Notes: generated by a model from the letters alone, not told the origin. A stretch of DNA of 64,000 nt from Bugulina stolonifera (GCA_935421135.1 OW285193.1:10836099-10900098), one strand, 5' to 3'. Counted from the first letter of the stretch, positions 47,580 to 58,215 are shown. Program-made: numbers and translations.

Positions 47580-48258
47580 TAACAGAAACTTGGGCAGAGC
47601 CACTTTTTTATAAGCGGCAGTGATTTTTTGTACCAATTCACTTGGATTCTGGATTACAATGCAACTAGTCAATACTTATATATTCTGCATCTTGAATAGG
47701 AATTTAAAGGACTACCTAGAAGTCTCGCTACTCGGTTCTGTAGGACTCATTGTGCCCAGAGTATCTAGCATAGTGAGAATAGCAATACAAGCTCAGGTCT
47801 AGAAACAGTGTCGATCCTACTAGTGCACAATAATTACATGGCGGCAGCACGTCCGGCCTGTTGATCAGTTGTATAACGTGGTATTCTGAGGTCTCCATTT
47901 ACAGTATACATTGTAACAGGGAGCAGGCTGTCCCTGGGGCTTCGTTGTTTGGATCTTGGTGCGTGTCTTTTGTCGCCCTGTGTGCTACCTAGAAGCAAAC
48001 ATTATACTGTTCTGTTATTATTCTAGTTGATAATATGTTCTGCGAACCAAAGGCTTTTTGATGCTTTACTGTCTTGATGTACACAATCTGTACTATTTAC
48101 TGCCAATGTGCTCAAGTAAATGTCAAAGAAGCTTTAGATCAGCCTAGCCATAGCACTACACTTAGGAAGCTTGAACTGCGCTATATAATTAGTAATCCAT
48201 ATATAAGTAGTTATTTCTTTGGAAGTAGCATTAAATCTTTAAATTTCAACGATTAGAA

Positions 48259-49404
48259 ATGGCTGGTACAGGTCCATGCAGTCAAAAGTTCCAGAAGCTT
48301 CTTGATGGACTAGCTAGTAGAGAAGAGGAAAACAGCTGTAAGGTCGGAGCTGATCTAATTGTTGAAACACAGTTTGATGAAATGGAGCTAAAGAGTCTGT
48401 TGAAAACTAGTGAACCTTTGTTGAAGACTATTTATAAACAAAGGACACCAAAAGATATGGTAGATAAACTATGCAGTCCAGTTACAGAAGCATTGAGTTT
48501 CATTCGAAGCTACCACAAGGAGAAAATGAACTTGGGTAACTTGAAGATCAATACCGAGGAGCTGATTGCCTCCCTCAAACCTTGTCTAACTTCCCTTGAC
48601 ATTGCAGCTAAGCAAATAATGGCATCCGCATATGATAATTTGACACTTATACACTTTATACTTACTGCTACTTTACATCTGCTATGTTTACAAGAAAACC
48701 TCTATATTCATCAATATTTGACACCTAGTGACAAAGTTATTTTTCACAATGAAATCATTGTCAAAGCAGACGAATACTCGAAATACTTGCAGAAGACATA
48801 TGATGACATTGTGACTCACAGGAAATTGCTAGTATCACATACATCAGTGGATTCCATGGCAGATGAGACTGGATCTATTTGTATAACAGCTAAATATCAT
48901 GATAGTGTGAGTAATCGTTATATGCGAAGGGTAAGTTACGGAAAACGAAAATCTTGGATTGCTCGGCTTACAGGAGTGAAGGCAGAAGTAGAAGATGCTA
49001 GACAAAAGCATATTGAAAATATGTTGAAAGATCTCTCAAATGCTCATCTGGAGCCACTGAAGGTGAATGAAGTTTGGCTGCGACTAATATCAGCCTCTGG
49101 TGTACCTTCTGGTGATAGAGATCCGCAAGATTCAAGAGTTCAGAGTGATCCGAGAATTCAGAGAGATCCAAGAATTCAAAGAGATCCAAAAATTCAGAGA
49201 GATTCAAGAATTCAAAAAGATCTAAGAATTCAGAGAGATTCGAGAGACGATCTAAACACAAGCGCAAACACACCAGTATTTTCAAACACAAGCACACCAA
49301 TACAGTCTCCAATCGAAATTAGACCAAGGAGATCTTCAAACACTGGGACCCCAACAAGCCCAGACAGATCATTTGCACCACCAATCAAAAGATCCAAGTA
49401 TTAA
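48259..49404 (+). CDS. delta-endotoxin-domain-I-like protein with C-terminal hexapeptide repeats
   Basis: Intronless, 381 residues. It is the most diverged and only plus-strand member of the cluster. Alignable landmarks with the paralogues are the N-terminus (KFQKLLDGLASREEENSCKV), the hydrophobic central helix (ILTATLHLLCLQENLYIHQY, about 136-155) and the following EYSKYLQKTYDDIV (about 173-187). The last 90 residues are unique: about six copies of a DPRIQR-type hexapeptide (18-bp DNA repeat at about 49130-49245), then a Ser/Thr/Pro-rich tail ending PIKRSKY with basic residues. No signal peptide. Function unknown; the link to the Cry pore-forming domain is by residue pattern only, strongest in its paralogues. 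The start is the first ATG of a long open frame, about 50 bp after a TATATAA word. AATAAA at 49656 fits its 3' end. Confidence 0.75.
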   Translation: MAGTGPCSQKFQKLLDGLASREEENSCKVGADLIVETQFDEMELKSLLKTSEPLLKTIYKQRTPKDMVDKLCSPVTEALSFIRSYHKEKMNLGNLKINTEELIASLKPCLTSLDIAAKQIMASAYDNLTLIHFILTATLHLLCLQENLYIHQYLTPSDKVIFHNEIIVKADEYSKYLQKTYDDIVTHRKLLVSHTSVDSMADETGSICITAKYHDSVSNRYMRRVSYGKRKSWIARLTGVKAEVEDARQKHIENMLKDLSNAHLEPLKVNEVWLRLISASGVPSGDRDPQDSRVQSDPRIQRDPRIQRDPKIQRDSRIQKDLRIQRDSRDDLNTSANTPVFSNTSTPIQSPIEIRPRRSSNTGTPTSPDRSFAPPIKRSKY

Positions 49405-50955
49405 CACTAGTTTCCAGTCTATCATTTTAGCTCTACCAGTTTTTATTATTCAACTCTGATTTGAAGTTCAACTATTATAATAAGCTAACGCATCTATGTA
49501 GATAATGAGAAATCTGAGCCTGCAGTCTTAGTAAGAAATTTGTTTCGCCCAATTACTTCATTTTAAAAGTAAGACTTTCTGAATATTTTAATTGTGGCCA
49601 TATTATAGAATACACACCTATTATTGTCAGCTATGCATGCTCCATTTTTTATTTGAATAAAACATTTAGTAGAATTTTTCAACCAGACAGATGTAGCCTA
49701 CATGTTCTGTAGTTCACAATGGTGACACTTTCCCTTTCCGTTACTACTGAGAATATTGTAACACTACAATTCTATGGTCATGTAGTCAACATCTATACTG
49801 TTAAAGTATCATGGAGCTCTTTAAAAATGTGAACTTATGGTCTACAAATAATTTGAGGATTCACTTTTAGAAAACTTGATGGAAGTACATTATTGTGTAT
49901 TATATCAAAATCTTAGATCGTATTAATAGGAGTTGTTTACTCTTGAACAGTAGTAGCAGAACAAAACTCCTAGATAGGAAGAGAGGTAAGACTGGTCAAC
50001 CAGATGGACATTAGCCGGCAATTCATGTGGGGATTCCAGCCAGACAGCACACCCACATTGAGGAATGAGGAACAGCTTCCGAGAAAATGACCCTATGGTT
50101 ACTGGGGAGAGATAATTTCTCTAAAAGAGTTGCCTCTAGGTAGACTTGGTTTGCAGTGGTTATTTTCCATTGCAAAATGTATCGTACATTATTTAATTCA
50201 ATTATAAGCTTCACAACTTTATTGAAAACAAATTTACTGATACAAAAATTATCAAAGTCAATATCTATCATTGTACACTCTGGCAGTGACTAATTATTGA
50301 TTATCGTAATGAAGTTGTCCTCTCTATTCAGCCTTTAACAAAAAAAAGGAAGGCAACTTTATTGTTCACCAGGTTCTTGTATGTTACTTCATTGCACTGA
50401 ATTCTAGAAGGTGCCTGGTAATTGGTCACATTATTTAGAGTCTAGAGAAAGTACTTGGTGTTGTATACCTTTAACATCTATTTTATTTTAGACTAAGAAT
50501 TTGCTAAATACAATGTAAGAGAAGAATATCAATAGAAAAGTTTAAAATTATTTGACAGATTTCCATAAAATGCTACATGTAATGTACTTCTTACAAAAAA
50601 TCAAACTGTCCCTTATACTAAAATTTTTGATAGTGTATAATGCATGACACACTGTTGTAATAAATAAATACTACAACTTCCTGTAGCTGGTAGGTGTTGG
50701 ATGATAATGGCGCTCAACAAATACCACCAGCTCACGAACATTGAACACTGGAATGTACAATTATACATGCAATACTGTTACTTCAATCAAAAATTTGAAA
50801 TGTTAGATATTCGTATCAATGTATACTAAATAGCCATACCGAATAAAATATCCAAAGCTGATTATTACAAATTACTTACAGGCAAAATGATTTTTAAACT
50901 TGCAGATGAAGTTATATTACTTTACTATAGACGGCAGATTTTATCTTTCAACGAG
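49405..50955. other. intergenic between the plus- and minus-strand paralogues
   Basis: Convergent interval holding the 3' UTR of the 48259 gene (AATAAA 49656-49661) and, near 50289-50355, an inverted pair GAAGTTGTCCTCTCT / AAGGAAGGCAACTTT. The rest is AT-rich and shows no coding or RNA gene. Confidence 0.5.
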
Positions 50956-51819
50956 TTAGTAGAAATAGGGTGGTGGGAAAGGTTGATATATCAGCTGTTT
51001 CCAGGTTGAAATAACTTCCTGTGGTTCGAGCAATGCTGCTGTAAATTTAGCCATAGTTCTGCACAAGTAGTCTTCACGTTTTTGATTTGCTACAGCCTCA
51101 ACTGCCTGTAGCCTCAAGTTCAAGCTTTCAGAATCTCCCGATGTCATTTCACGATGTGCATAGCCTGTCAGGTGGTCAACCCAGTCAGCTATTGAGAAGT
51201 GTTCTCCGTCTTTAACTAGTGTGCTCAAGTTGGTTTCGCTCACACTACTCTTTCTGTCTGCCAACACTTGCTCATAAGTTTGTGACAAGTGGTTCGAGTA
51301 TTGCTCAGCCAGTTGCTTTACCCCGATATAAAACACAGACTCCTCCTTTGGCATTTCTGCCTGATCAATAGCTATGCCCTCTTGCATTAGCAACAAATGC
51401 AAAGTGGCATAGACAATAAAAACTGAGATACCTATAGTTGAATATGGTCCACTTGCTAGATCATTAGTAGTGGTATGCAGGGTTGAAGTATATTTAGAAA
51501 TCATTGCAACAAACTTATGTCTTTCTGCTTTCATGTCTTTGCACTTTCTCTTTTCCTTACCATATTTGCCATATATATTGTGTGTAGTGTACAGTCCTGC
51601 GTGGAATACTGCAGTGCTTTCCTCATAACATAAGCAATTGCCATATAGCTTTTTCATCTCAGAATTGCTGTCTTTAAAAACTTTCATAAAATTTCGTGTA
51701 TCAAAGTTCACTCCTAACATTATGTCTGCTCCTCTTCTATGAACAGCACTTTTGTCCTTCCAGCCAACCACAAGTCCTTGAAGGAGTATTTGGAACTTTT
51801 CCACGCTTCCTGCTGCCAT
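50956..51819 (-). CDS. delta-endotoxin-domain-I-like paralogue, single exon
   Basis: 287 residues from ATG at 51819 to the stop at 50956, no introns. Shared landmarks in order: KFQILLQGLVVGWKD at the N-terminus, a Cys-containing YEES segment near 65-70, GKYGKEKRKCKD (about 83-94), the hydrophobic helix ISVFIVYATLHLLLMQEGI (about 130-150), QLAEQYSNHLSQTYEQVL (about 172-189) and the C-terminus LLEPQEVISTWKQL. In bacterial three-domain Cry proteins the equivalent central helix of domain I is also a hydrophobic LHLLLL-containing segment followed by a Y-S-H-Y pattern. That similarity is the basis for the call; domains II and III are absent. More like the truncated copy at 63608 than the three copies between. 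A TATTAAAA word about 90 bp upstream matches the TATA position of its paralogues. Confidence 0.75.
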   Translation of the reverse strand: MAAGSVEKFQILLQGLVVGWKDKSAVHRRGADIMLGVNFDTRNFMKVFKDSNSEMKKLYGNCLCYEESTAVFHAGLYTTHNIYGKYGKEKRKCKDMKAERHKFVAMISKYTSTLHTTTNDLASGPYSTIGISVFIVYATLHLLLMQEGIAIDQAEMPKEESVFYIGVKQLAEQYSNHLSQTYEQVLADRKSSVSETNLSTLVKDGEHFSIADWVDHLTGYAHREMTSGDSESLNLRLQAVEAVANQKREDYLCRTMAKFTAALLEPQEVISTWKQLIYQPFPPPYFY

Positions 51820-53429
51820 TTTTACCTTTGGTATTTTAGCTTCTTTCTAGGAGAAACTTGCTGTTGCAATGAGCTGAGATACTCTGTTAATAAGGATATC
51901 AATGAAAGCTTTTTAATAGCTCTTCTTCTAGCTACAGGAAGCAATAGCAGTAAAGCAGCTTTCAGATGCCAAAACCAAGAGCAGACAACTGGTTCGTATT
52001 TACCTATTTCTCTGACTGGGGTTTGAACCCGGGGCCTCTACGATACCTAAATAAATTCCTTGCTAAAAATACTTCAAAAAATTGTATATTATGATGTCTG
52101 AAAACATGCTCTCGAGATTGAACTGGGCTCAGTGTAGACTAACATTGTTCTGAAACTAAAACGCTGTGTGTATTATGGTGTATGTACAATGTACCGTAAT
52201 ATTTTTAGTGTAGGTTTACGTATGAGTGCCGATGTAGCACGGGTACGGAAAGCGCTTGGTAGTTGTGTGATGGCCATCATCTCCAGACATTATACTACTA
52301 CACTATTTAGCCTTATATATCTCATCTATACTATTGTAAAATAGCGTGTGTACATTCATTGATACAGTTCCAAGTTCCGGATAAGTAATAAGACTCATTT
52401 TATACTATTTTTGCATACATATATTTTATTTTGTCGTCAATAGCGTTGTGCAGATAACTTTCTTTGCTGACACGGTTTATTTACATATTATACATTTGAT
52501 TTATGGTATATAGTTCAAATACCATTTTAGTTGGTAGGCTAGTTTGTGGGCCCTACAACATGCCCACACTAAATGGAAATAGTGCTCAAACTATAGGCTA
52601 TGTCAATAAACAATAATATTTATCTCTCCATAGAAATGATTTTGATTGGATGCTATAACTGTCACATGTTAAGCGCCAGAGCCGTGCACATGTGCATTGC
52701 TGTTTAGCAATGAGGAAGCGCATCACGACTTAACGGAGTTGTCTACTCACTTAATGCCAGTGACTCATGTGCTCATATTTTTAAACCGAGAAGCACATCG
52801 AACACGAAATCCTCATAGACAAGCCTCCTTCTCTCCTACACCTTGAGGTAAGTAAAATAGTAGACCTAAAATGTTAGATTATGCACACATAAAATCGTTT
52901 ACAAAATCTAGATGCCGCACCAATTACGAGGTGATATGGACAAGGGCTAATAAAATAAGCAAATGTGTATATATTCAATACATGCATATAGATACAAGTT
53001 TATTTGTAACCAGATCACTTAACTTTTCTGTACAGGTTATTTTCCTATTGTGAAGTACATTTATGCAGGTACGAGTAGTTATCAAATTCATCAATCATTA
53101 GTAGCTTGGCACTGCACACTCTTGCAACCCATCCAGATGACTATAGTTGATTACGATATCAAATATTGTTTTCACCCTGTATTCTTTCGCAGAAAAAAGA
53201 AGATAACTTGTATATATTGTAATGGTTCAGGACATTTGTATATACGGCTCCAGCCACCCTGATGGACCTTATAGCACCCCAAGTGCCTAGTAGTTGCCAC
53301 AGCACTACTCATCTAACGCTTGTTCTCTTGCACTTAGCTGTTCTTATACTTATACTTGTCTTATATTGCATGTCTAACCTTACATACGATAATTACATAC
53401 TTGTATATAGCATTGTGGAGACATTGTAC
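51820..53429. other. intergenic, paralogue promoter and unassigned sequence
   Basis: The first 120 bp is the promoter of the 50956-51819 gene. Near 52012-52036 a GGGGTTTGAACCCGGGGC word resembles a tRNA B box but has no matching A box. A donor-like CTTGAG/GTAAGT near 52847 and an open frame at 53262-53525 with one hydrophobic stretch run into the LTR-like repeat. I do not consider them a supported gene. Confidence 0.4.
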
Positions 53430-54000
53430 TGTTTTTATACCCATGTAAAGAGGCCCGACCTCTCAGAATTACCTGATATTCATTTTGTATATGATTTGGA
53501 TGATTCTAAGCATATTTTGTATTAACCCGACCCTTTTTGGGTCGGGCATCGGGCTTCCGGCCGCCATATTGTTGCGCAATTTCCAGACGACCCTACGTCA
53601 TCTGTTCCCGACACTACGTCGGCCTTTTTACCGGAACTTCCTCCGGAAGTTCTCTTACTATATAAAGGGCATTGTTTTTACGTTTGTTGTCTCAGTTCTT
53701 GCTTGGATCTCAATAAAGACACATCTATACTTATATACAGAGACTTTCATTTCGTAGATAGGTCATTCTAGTTGTTAAGGTCCTCGACCTTGCAACTGCC
53801 TACTAGGTCGGATCACTCTCTTTCTCAGTATAGTAAACAAGCATAACTCGGGATCACATGGGTCGTCTTTGGTAGTTCTTTGACTACTGACTCCGATTAA
53901 TCTTTCATGTAATGAGAAGGCCTAGCACCACTCATAGGCACTTCATTTTGGGTCGGGAGTCGTCCTAGGACGACCATACCAGAAACCAAAAACCATTACA
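53430..54000 (+). mobile_element. LTR-like element, copy 2 (probable solo LTR)
   Basis: Second copy of the 37334-37869 element in the same orientation, with the same TG start, CCATTACA end, TATATAAAGGGC (about 53659-53670) and AATAAA (53712-53717). It is about 35 bp longer, with inserted sequence around the ACTTCC/GGAAGT region. The two copies differ at many scattered positions, so they are not recent sister insertions. Confidence 0.65.
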
Positions 54001-54204
54001 ATATTGCTGTGTTTTGAAATAACTGCATTTATTTTGAAAAAAAAAAATTGAATGGACTAGAGTATACTAACTGGACAAATCCTTTGTTCTTTAGACAAGG
54101 TATTTTATTCTTACTACAACAGTGTAAAATAGTTGGTTCGAGTCCATTGAAGCATGCATATAAAATATGCTGATGTTTTATCAACAAAAAATTAATGTTT
54201 TAAT

Positions 54205-54295
54205 CTAAAACCCACATCACTGTCACTATCACTCCCACTATCACTGACACTATCACTGTTGCTATCGCTGACACTATCACTGTTACTGTTTCTGA
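54205..54295. repeat. CTATCACTG microsatellite-like tract
   Basis: Degenerate tandem words of CTATCACTGACA / CTATCACTGTTG with period 12-18 bp, downstream of the LTR-like copy. Confidence 0.7.
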
Positions 54296-54449
54296 GAATC
54301 AAATTAGTTAACATTAAATTGGTTGAGAAGTTGTTTCTCATAAAATATTACTTAGACACCGCTTCCTCCAGTTGGTAGATTTTGCATGATAGAATAAACA
54401 TCCCTCGGATATACAAAGTTTATTGTACCTCTATCTGTCAGTTGGTCAT

Positions 54450-54585
54450 TTAGTACGTGGGGGTGGAGAGAAAGGCTGACCTATCAGCTGTTTCCATGTT
54501 TTTTACAACTTCCTCTGGATCAAGCAATGCCTTTGCTATATCCTCATCTGCCTGTAGCTTAAAACCCAAACTTTCAAAGTTTATT
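54450..54585 (-). pseudogene. 3'-end fragment of an endotoxin-like paralogue
   Basis: On the minus strand it matches only the last 60 or so codons of the neighbouring genes. LQA is followed directly by DEDIAKALLDPEEVVK, so about 17 codons are missing. An extra base after EEVVK then shifts the frame relative to the paralogous IWKQLIDQP. There is no 5' part. About 200 bp beyond it (54590-54780) matches the 3' flank of the 57343 and 60594 genes, so a whole gene unit was once here or was partly copied. Confidence 0.82.
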
Positions 54586-54605
54586 TATATTAGATACATT
54601 TGTAG

Positions 54606-54611
54606 TTTATT
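54606..54611 (-). terminator. conserved poly(A) signal, copy a
   Basis: Minus-strand AATAAA inside the shared 3' flank word AGTTTATTTTGTACTG, about 360 bp after the stop of the 54969 gene. The same word recurs at 56970 and 60234, at similar distances from the other two stops. Confidence 0.5.
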
Positions 54612-54968
54612 TTGTACTGTAAAAAGCAGAGGAAATATATTATATTATTTATGATGTAGGAACACCAGAAGTGATAAAGATGATCAAAGTTGAAGTGGCC
54701 CATGTTAAAAGAGATTTTGTACTTATACAAAGTTATTACACTGTACTTACATTACAACATATACATTGTAGTTCCATTGATATCCAATCAGCAAACATGA
54801 TCTAAATTCTGTTTTATTGAGCAGACTTGCTGTATGTTCATTGGCTGGTTACTGTATGCCATTAAAGAAATGGAGAAAAACTAGTAATAAACTATAAAAT
54901 AGCCTAATTTCAACCCATTTCATGTGAGCACTAATTTATTCTAGATTGTGTGTTTGTTGGTTTGCTGG

Positions 54969-55844
54969 TTATTTGGTACTTAGGAGCGGAGGAAAAGGCT
55001 GACCAATCAGTTGTTTCCATATTTTTACAACTTCTTCCGGCTCGAGCAATGCTGTTGCTACGTCTCTCACAATTTCTTCGAGATACTGTTCACGTCCATT
55101 ACTTGCTTCAGTCTCGGCTTCATGCATTCGAGTACCCAAAGTCTCAACGCTTCCAATGCTCGCTTCAGTGTGTACATAACCTGACAAGTAATCTGTCCAC
55201 TCAACTTCTGCATAGATACCTCCAGCTCTCGGTGCTGTGCTGTAGGTAATGTTAGTAACTGTACTCTTCCTGTTTTCCAATAAATTTTCGTAGGTGTTAG
55301 CTAGATGAGTTGAATATGTCTCCGCCAGCTGCTTTATGACATCATTAAACTCTGACTTCTCCATCGGAATAATCACACGGTCTACCAATATACGTTCCTG
55401 TAGCAGCAGCAGGTGTAAAGTGGCAAATACTATAAAGATTGGAAGGCCTATAATTAAATACTCATCGCTCATCAAGGCAGTGGTAGCAATTTCAAAGTTC
55501 GATGTATATCGGCCAATCATAGCAATAAACTTCTGTCTCAGCGGTCTTAGCGCTCTGACGTCTTTGCAATTGCTCTTTTCCTTGCCGTAGGTGCGATATA
55601 TATCAAGTATAGCATATTGTGCTGAATAGAACCAGTCGGAGTTATCCTCACATGACATACTGTTACCACACAACTTTATCATTTCAGATTCACTTGCTTT
55701 TAAAATATTCATCATACTACCCACATTAAAGTCTACTGCTAACATTATAGCTGCTCCAACTTTATAAGTATCGTCAGCATCTTTCCAGCCAGCAACAAGT
55801 CCTCTAAGGAGTATTTGAAACTTTTCCAAACTTGCTTCAGCCAT
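54969..55844 (-). CDS. delta-endotoxin-domain-I-like paralogue, single exon
   Basis: 291 residues, no introns, no signal peptide. Residues 1-50 form an amphipathic start (KFQILLRGLVAGWKD, IMLAVDFNVGSMMNILKASE). A CEDNSDWFYSAQYAI block lies at 65-79 and DIYRTYGKEKSNCKD at 81-95. An aliphatic helix, GLPIFIVFATLHLLLLQERI, spans about 133-152. ETYSTHLANTYENLLENRKS spans about 175-194, and LLEPEEVVKIWKQLIGQPFP lies at the end. The helix plus the following Y-S-H-Y-L pattern resembles the end of domain I (the helical pore-forming domain) of bacterial delta-endotoxins, in the same order and with similar spacing. Only that domain is present, so toxicity or pore formation is untested inference; other all-helical folds remain possible. 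Nearly identical along its length to the 57343 and 60594 genes, indicating recent duplication. TATAAAAG sits 85-92 bp upstream. Confidence 0.78.
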   Translation of the reverse strand: MAEASLEKFQILLRGLVAGWKDADDTYKVGAAIMLAVDFNVGSMMNILKASESEMIKLCGNSMSCEDNSDWFYSAQYAILDIYRTYGKEKSNCKDVRALRPLRQKFIAMIGRYTSNFEIATTALMSDEYLIIGLPIFIVFATLHLLLLQERILVDRVIIPMEKSEFNDVIKQLAETYSTHLANTYENLLENRKSTVTNITYSTAPRAGGIYAEVEWTDYLSGYVHTEASIGSVETLGTRMHEAETEASNGREQYLEEIVRDVATALLEPEEVVKIWKQLIGQPFPPLLSTK

Positions 55845-55928
55845 TTTTAGCCTTGGATTTTGAGTCTTCCCTTTTTTTGTTGCAATTTAGACCTCAACTC
55901 ATCTGTTGGTATGGTTATAAACTTAAAG

Positions 55929-55936
55929 CTTTTATA
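55929..55936 (-). promoter_or_regulatory. TATA box of the 54969-55844 gene
   Basis: Plus-strand CTTTTATA, minus-strand TATAAAAG, about 90 bp upstream of the ATG. The surrounding 150 bp (shared words AGCCTTGGATTTTGAGT and CAACTCATCTGTT on the plus strand) is conserved in front of the 60594-61466 gene at the same spacing. Confidence 0.65.
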
Positions 55937-56227
55937 GCAGTGTGGTAGCAGCCAATAGCTTTCAGTGTACTAGTTTAACCAAACATGCTCCAGGTATCGA
56001 GAGGCACAGAACTCCACTTTATATTCCTACCATTACCTCCAGTCATCCAAGCGAGAGACAGGACAGTCATAGTAACTGAGACCTGAACACAGGCTGAAAT
56101 AAAGTAATGATAACTAGTTCAGCCATTCAGTTGCATTAGGTGTAATATTAATGACGCTACTGTTAAAGCTTATCCTCAGTTGAAGAACAGACTTTACTTT
56201 ATACTACTAGCTTGTTCTGTCTGTCTC

Positions 56228-56449
56228 AAAGATAGTGGAAAGGAAGATCGGACACCCAACTCTGCCCCACCAAATACGCCCGATTTGGTGGTCGCTGTTA
56301 CCAAGATTATTTTATTCGTCGGCGGAACACCAATAGTAAGAGTGGATTTACACACAAGGTAGCACAACTCCTTGCTTAATCCAGACCGCATTTGGAGGGG
56401 GATGGACAGTTTTTGGCCCGAGTGTCCGATCTTCCCTTCCACTATCTTT
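56228..56449. mobile_element. 222-bp MITE with 28-bp terminal inverted repeats
   Basis: The left terminus (56228-56255, AAAGATAGTGGAAAGGAAGA then TCGGACAC) and right terminus (56422-56449) are complementary at 27 of 28 positions. The interior contains a palindrome CCACCAAAT ... ATTTGGTGG (about 56268-56292). Both flanks are GTCT microsatellite, so it appears to have inserted into a (GTCT)n tract; this hides any target duplication. Short open frames across it are not genes. Confidence 0.9.
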
Positions 56450-56535
56450 GTCTGCCTGTCTGTCTCTCTGTATGTCTCTCTGTCTGTTTGCCTGCCTGTC
56501 CGTCCGCCTGCCTGTCCGTCTGTCTGTCTGTCTGC
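56450..56535. repeat. GTCT/GCCT microsatellite
   Basis: Imperfect GTCT, GCCT and GTCC tetranucleotides, continuing a shorter tract (56212-56227) on the other side of the MITE. Confidence 0.9.
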
Positions 56536-56899
56536 AACTAACCTTGGCAGCTACTGCGTATATTTACGTTCTGTCATAAATGTAAAGCAATGAAAATCCC
56601 AGAGAATGAAATGCATCTCCACAAGTTCACAACAAATACAGTAGGAGTAAGAAGTGTTTGTCTTTTATACTGAAAATATGGAATAAGCTATGCCCAAAAC
56701 AAAAAAGGTCGAGTTTGTATAATAATACGTAGAAATGGGCATGTTAAAACAGATATGTAAACGAATGCTAAAAGATATGTAATTAGCATTAGTTATTAAA
56801 ACATGTAGTAATTTGTTATGGGGTTTGGCCACTTTTTGTATATGATGTATTTTTTTGCAAAGAATAAATAAATTCCTTGGCTGCATGGGGATTTATTTA

Positions 56900-57115
56900 C
56901 AGTTAGATGTGAAGTTGGAACATAGAAATAGAGAAATAGATTAGGATACACTAACAATTATATTGGATAGTTTATTTTGTACTGAAAAAGACAAATGAAT
57001 ATATTATTTATCTTGTAAAAATATCAGGAGTAATGAATATGGTAAAAGCTTAAGTGGTCCATGTTAAAAGAGACTCTGTACTTTAAAAAAGTGAATACTT
57101 TCATTACATGTAGTT
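56900..57115. repeat. duplicated 3' flank shared by endotoxin-like genes
   Basis: Closely matches 60170-60375 and, less well, 54590-54780 (shared TAGATTAGGATACACTAA, GGATAGTTTATTTTGTACTG, TGTTAAAAGAGACTCTGTAC). It contains the conserved minus-strand poly(A) signal (56971-56976), about 370 bp after the stop of the 57343 gene. It shows that the duplicated unit was the whole gene plus flanks rather than a processed cDNA. Confidence 0.85.
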
Positions 57116-57342
57116 TGTTATCTTCACTCAGTAAACATGTGATCTAAATTCCATTCTGTTGGGCAGACACCACACTATTCTATACACCATTGTACCCTAT
57201 AATCATTGGGAGACTATGTCTTTAAGGAGATGGAGAAATACCAGTAGCCTATAGGCTGTAAAATGACCTAATCTGAACACCTTCCATGTGAGCACTAATA
57301 TAGGCCTATTCTAAATTGTGTGTTTGTTGGTTTGCTGGTCAT

Positions 57343-58215
57343 TTAGTAGGTAGGGGGTGGAGGTAAAGGCTGATCAATCAGCTGTTTCCATATTTTTACA
57401 ACTTCTTCCTGTTCGAGCAATGCTGTTGCTATGTCTCTCACAATTTCTGAGAGATACTGTTCACATGCATTACTTGCTGCAATCTCGGCTGCTTGTAGTC
57501 GATTCCCCAGACTCTCAAAGTCTCCAGTACTATCTTCAGTGTGTACATGACCTGAAAAGTCGTCTTTCCACTGAACTGCTCCATAGATACCCGCAACTTT
57601 CGATTCCGTGCTGTAGGTAGTGCTGGTAACTTTACTCTTCCGATTTTCCAACACATTTTCGTAGGTGTTAGCTAGATGAGTAGAATATGTCTCCGCTACC
57701 TGCTTTATGACAGCATTAAACTCTGACATCTCCGTAGGAATAATTAGCCGATCTAACAATATACGTTCCTGTAGAAACAGCAGATGCAAAGTGGCAAATA
57801 CTATAAAGATTGGAAGGCCTATAATTGAGTACTCTTCTCTCATCAGAGCAGTGGTAGCAATATCAAAGCTCGGTGTATATCGACCAATCATAGCAATTAG
57901 CTTCTGTCTCAATGCTTTCAGCGCTTTGGCGTCTTTGCAATTGCTCTTTTCCTTGCCGTAGGTGCGATATATATCAACTATAGCATACTGTGCTGAATAG
58001 AACCAGTCGGAGTTATCCTCACATGACATACTGTTACCATACAACTTCATCATTTGAGATTCGCTTGCTTTTAAAATATTCATCATACTACCCACATTAA
58101 AGTCTACTGCTAGCATTATATCTGCTCCAACTTTATGAGTATCGTCGGCATCCTTCCAACCAGCAACAAGTCCTCTAAGGAGTACTTGAAACTTTTCCAA
58201 ACTTGCTTCAGCCAT
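57343..58215 (-). CDS. delta-endotoxin-domain-I-like paralogue, single exon
   Basis: 290 residues, intronless. Same architecture as the 54969 gene: CEDNSDWFYSAQYAI, DIYRTYGKEKSNCKD, GLPIFIVFATLHLLFLQERI (one Leu to Phe change in the aliphatic helix), ETYSTHLANTYENVLENRKS, and a C-terminus ending LIDQPLPPPPTY. Differences concentrate after residue 195, in the segment between the Y-S-H-Y block and the C-terminal helix. The start ATG is shared by the paralogues. At the TATA position the sequence is CTACCAAAAGG, so the promoter has diverged from the 54969 and 60594 copies. Function as for the family: unknown, pore-forming-domain-like by pattern. Confidence 0.78.
   Translation of the reverse strand: MAEASLEKFQVLLRGLVAGWKDADDTHKVGADIMLAVDFNVGSMMNILKASESQMMKLYGNSMSCEDNSDWFYSAQYAIVDIYRTYGKEKSNCKDAKALKALRQKLIAMIGRYTPSFDIATTALMREEYSIIGLPIFIVFATLHLLFLQERILLDRLIIPTEMSEFNAVIKQVAETYSTHLANTYENVLENRKSKVTSTTYSTESKVAGIYGAVQWKDDFSGHVHTEDSTGDFESLGNRLQAAEIAASNACEQYLSEIVRDIATALLEQEEVVKIWKQLIDQPLPPPPTY

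Larger units (their letters stand above)
46016..48258. other. intergenic, RPB6 to the endotoxin-like cluster
   Basis: Contains the RPB6 3' UTR with AATAAA at 46225-46230, a hairpin-like AGTTGTTTTCTCT / AGAGAGGACAACT pair (about 46533-46583), MITE copy 3 and then about 650 bp upstream of the 48259 gene. A TATATAA word near 48210 may be that gene's TATA box. No other coding region recognised. Confidence 0.5.

Noticed and set aside
48998..49312. Minus-strand Leu/Phe-rich frame of 104 codons
   Set aside because: Antisense shadow of the hexapeptide-repeat tail of the 48259 gene.
52005..52040. Possible tRNA gene or tRNA-derived SINE (GGTTTGAACCC)
   Set aside because: A B-box-like word only; no A box, acceptor stem or cloverleaf could be formed around it.
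53262..53525. 87-codon frame with one hydrophobic stretch
   Set aside because: Its last third lies in the LTR-like repeat and no splice or homology support exists.
56194..56442. 82-codon minus-strand frame
   Set aside because: Lies within the MITE and its inverted termini.
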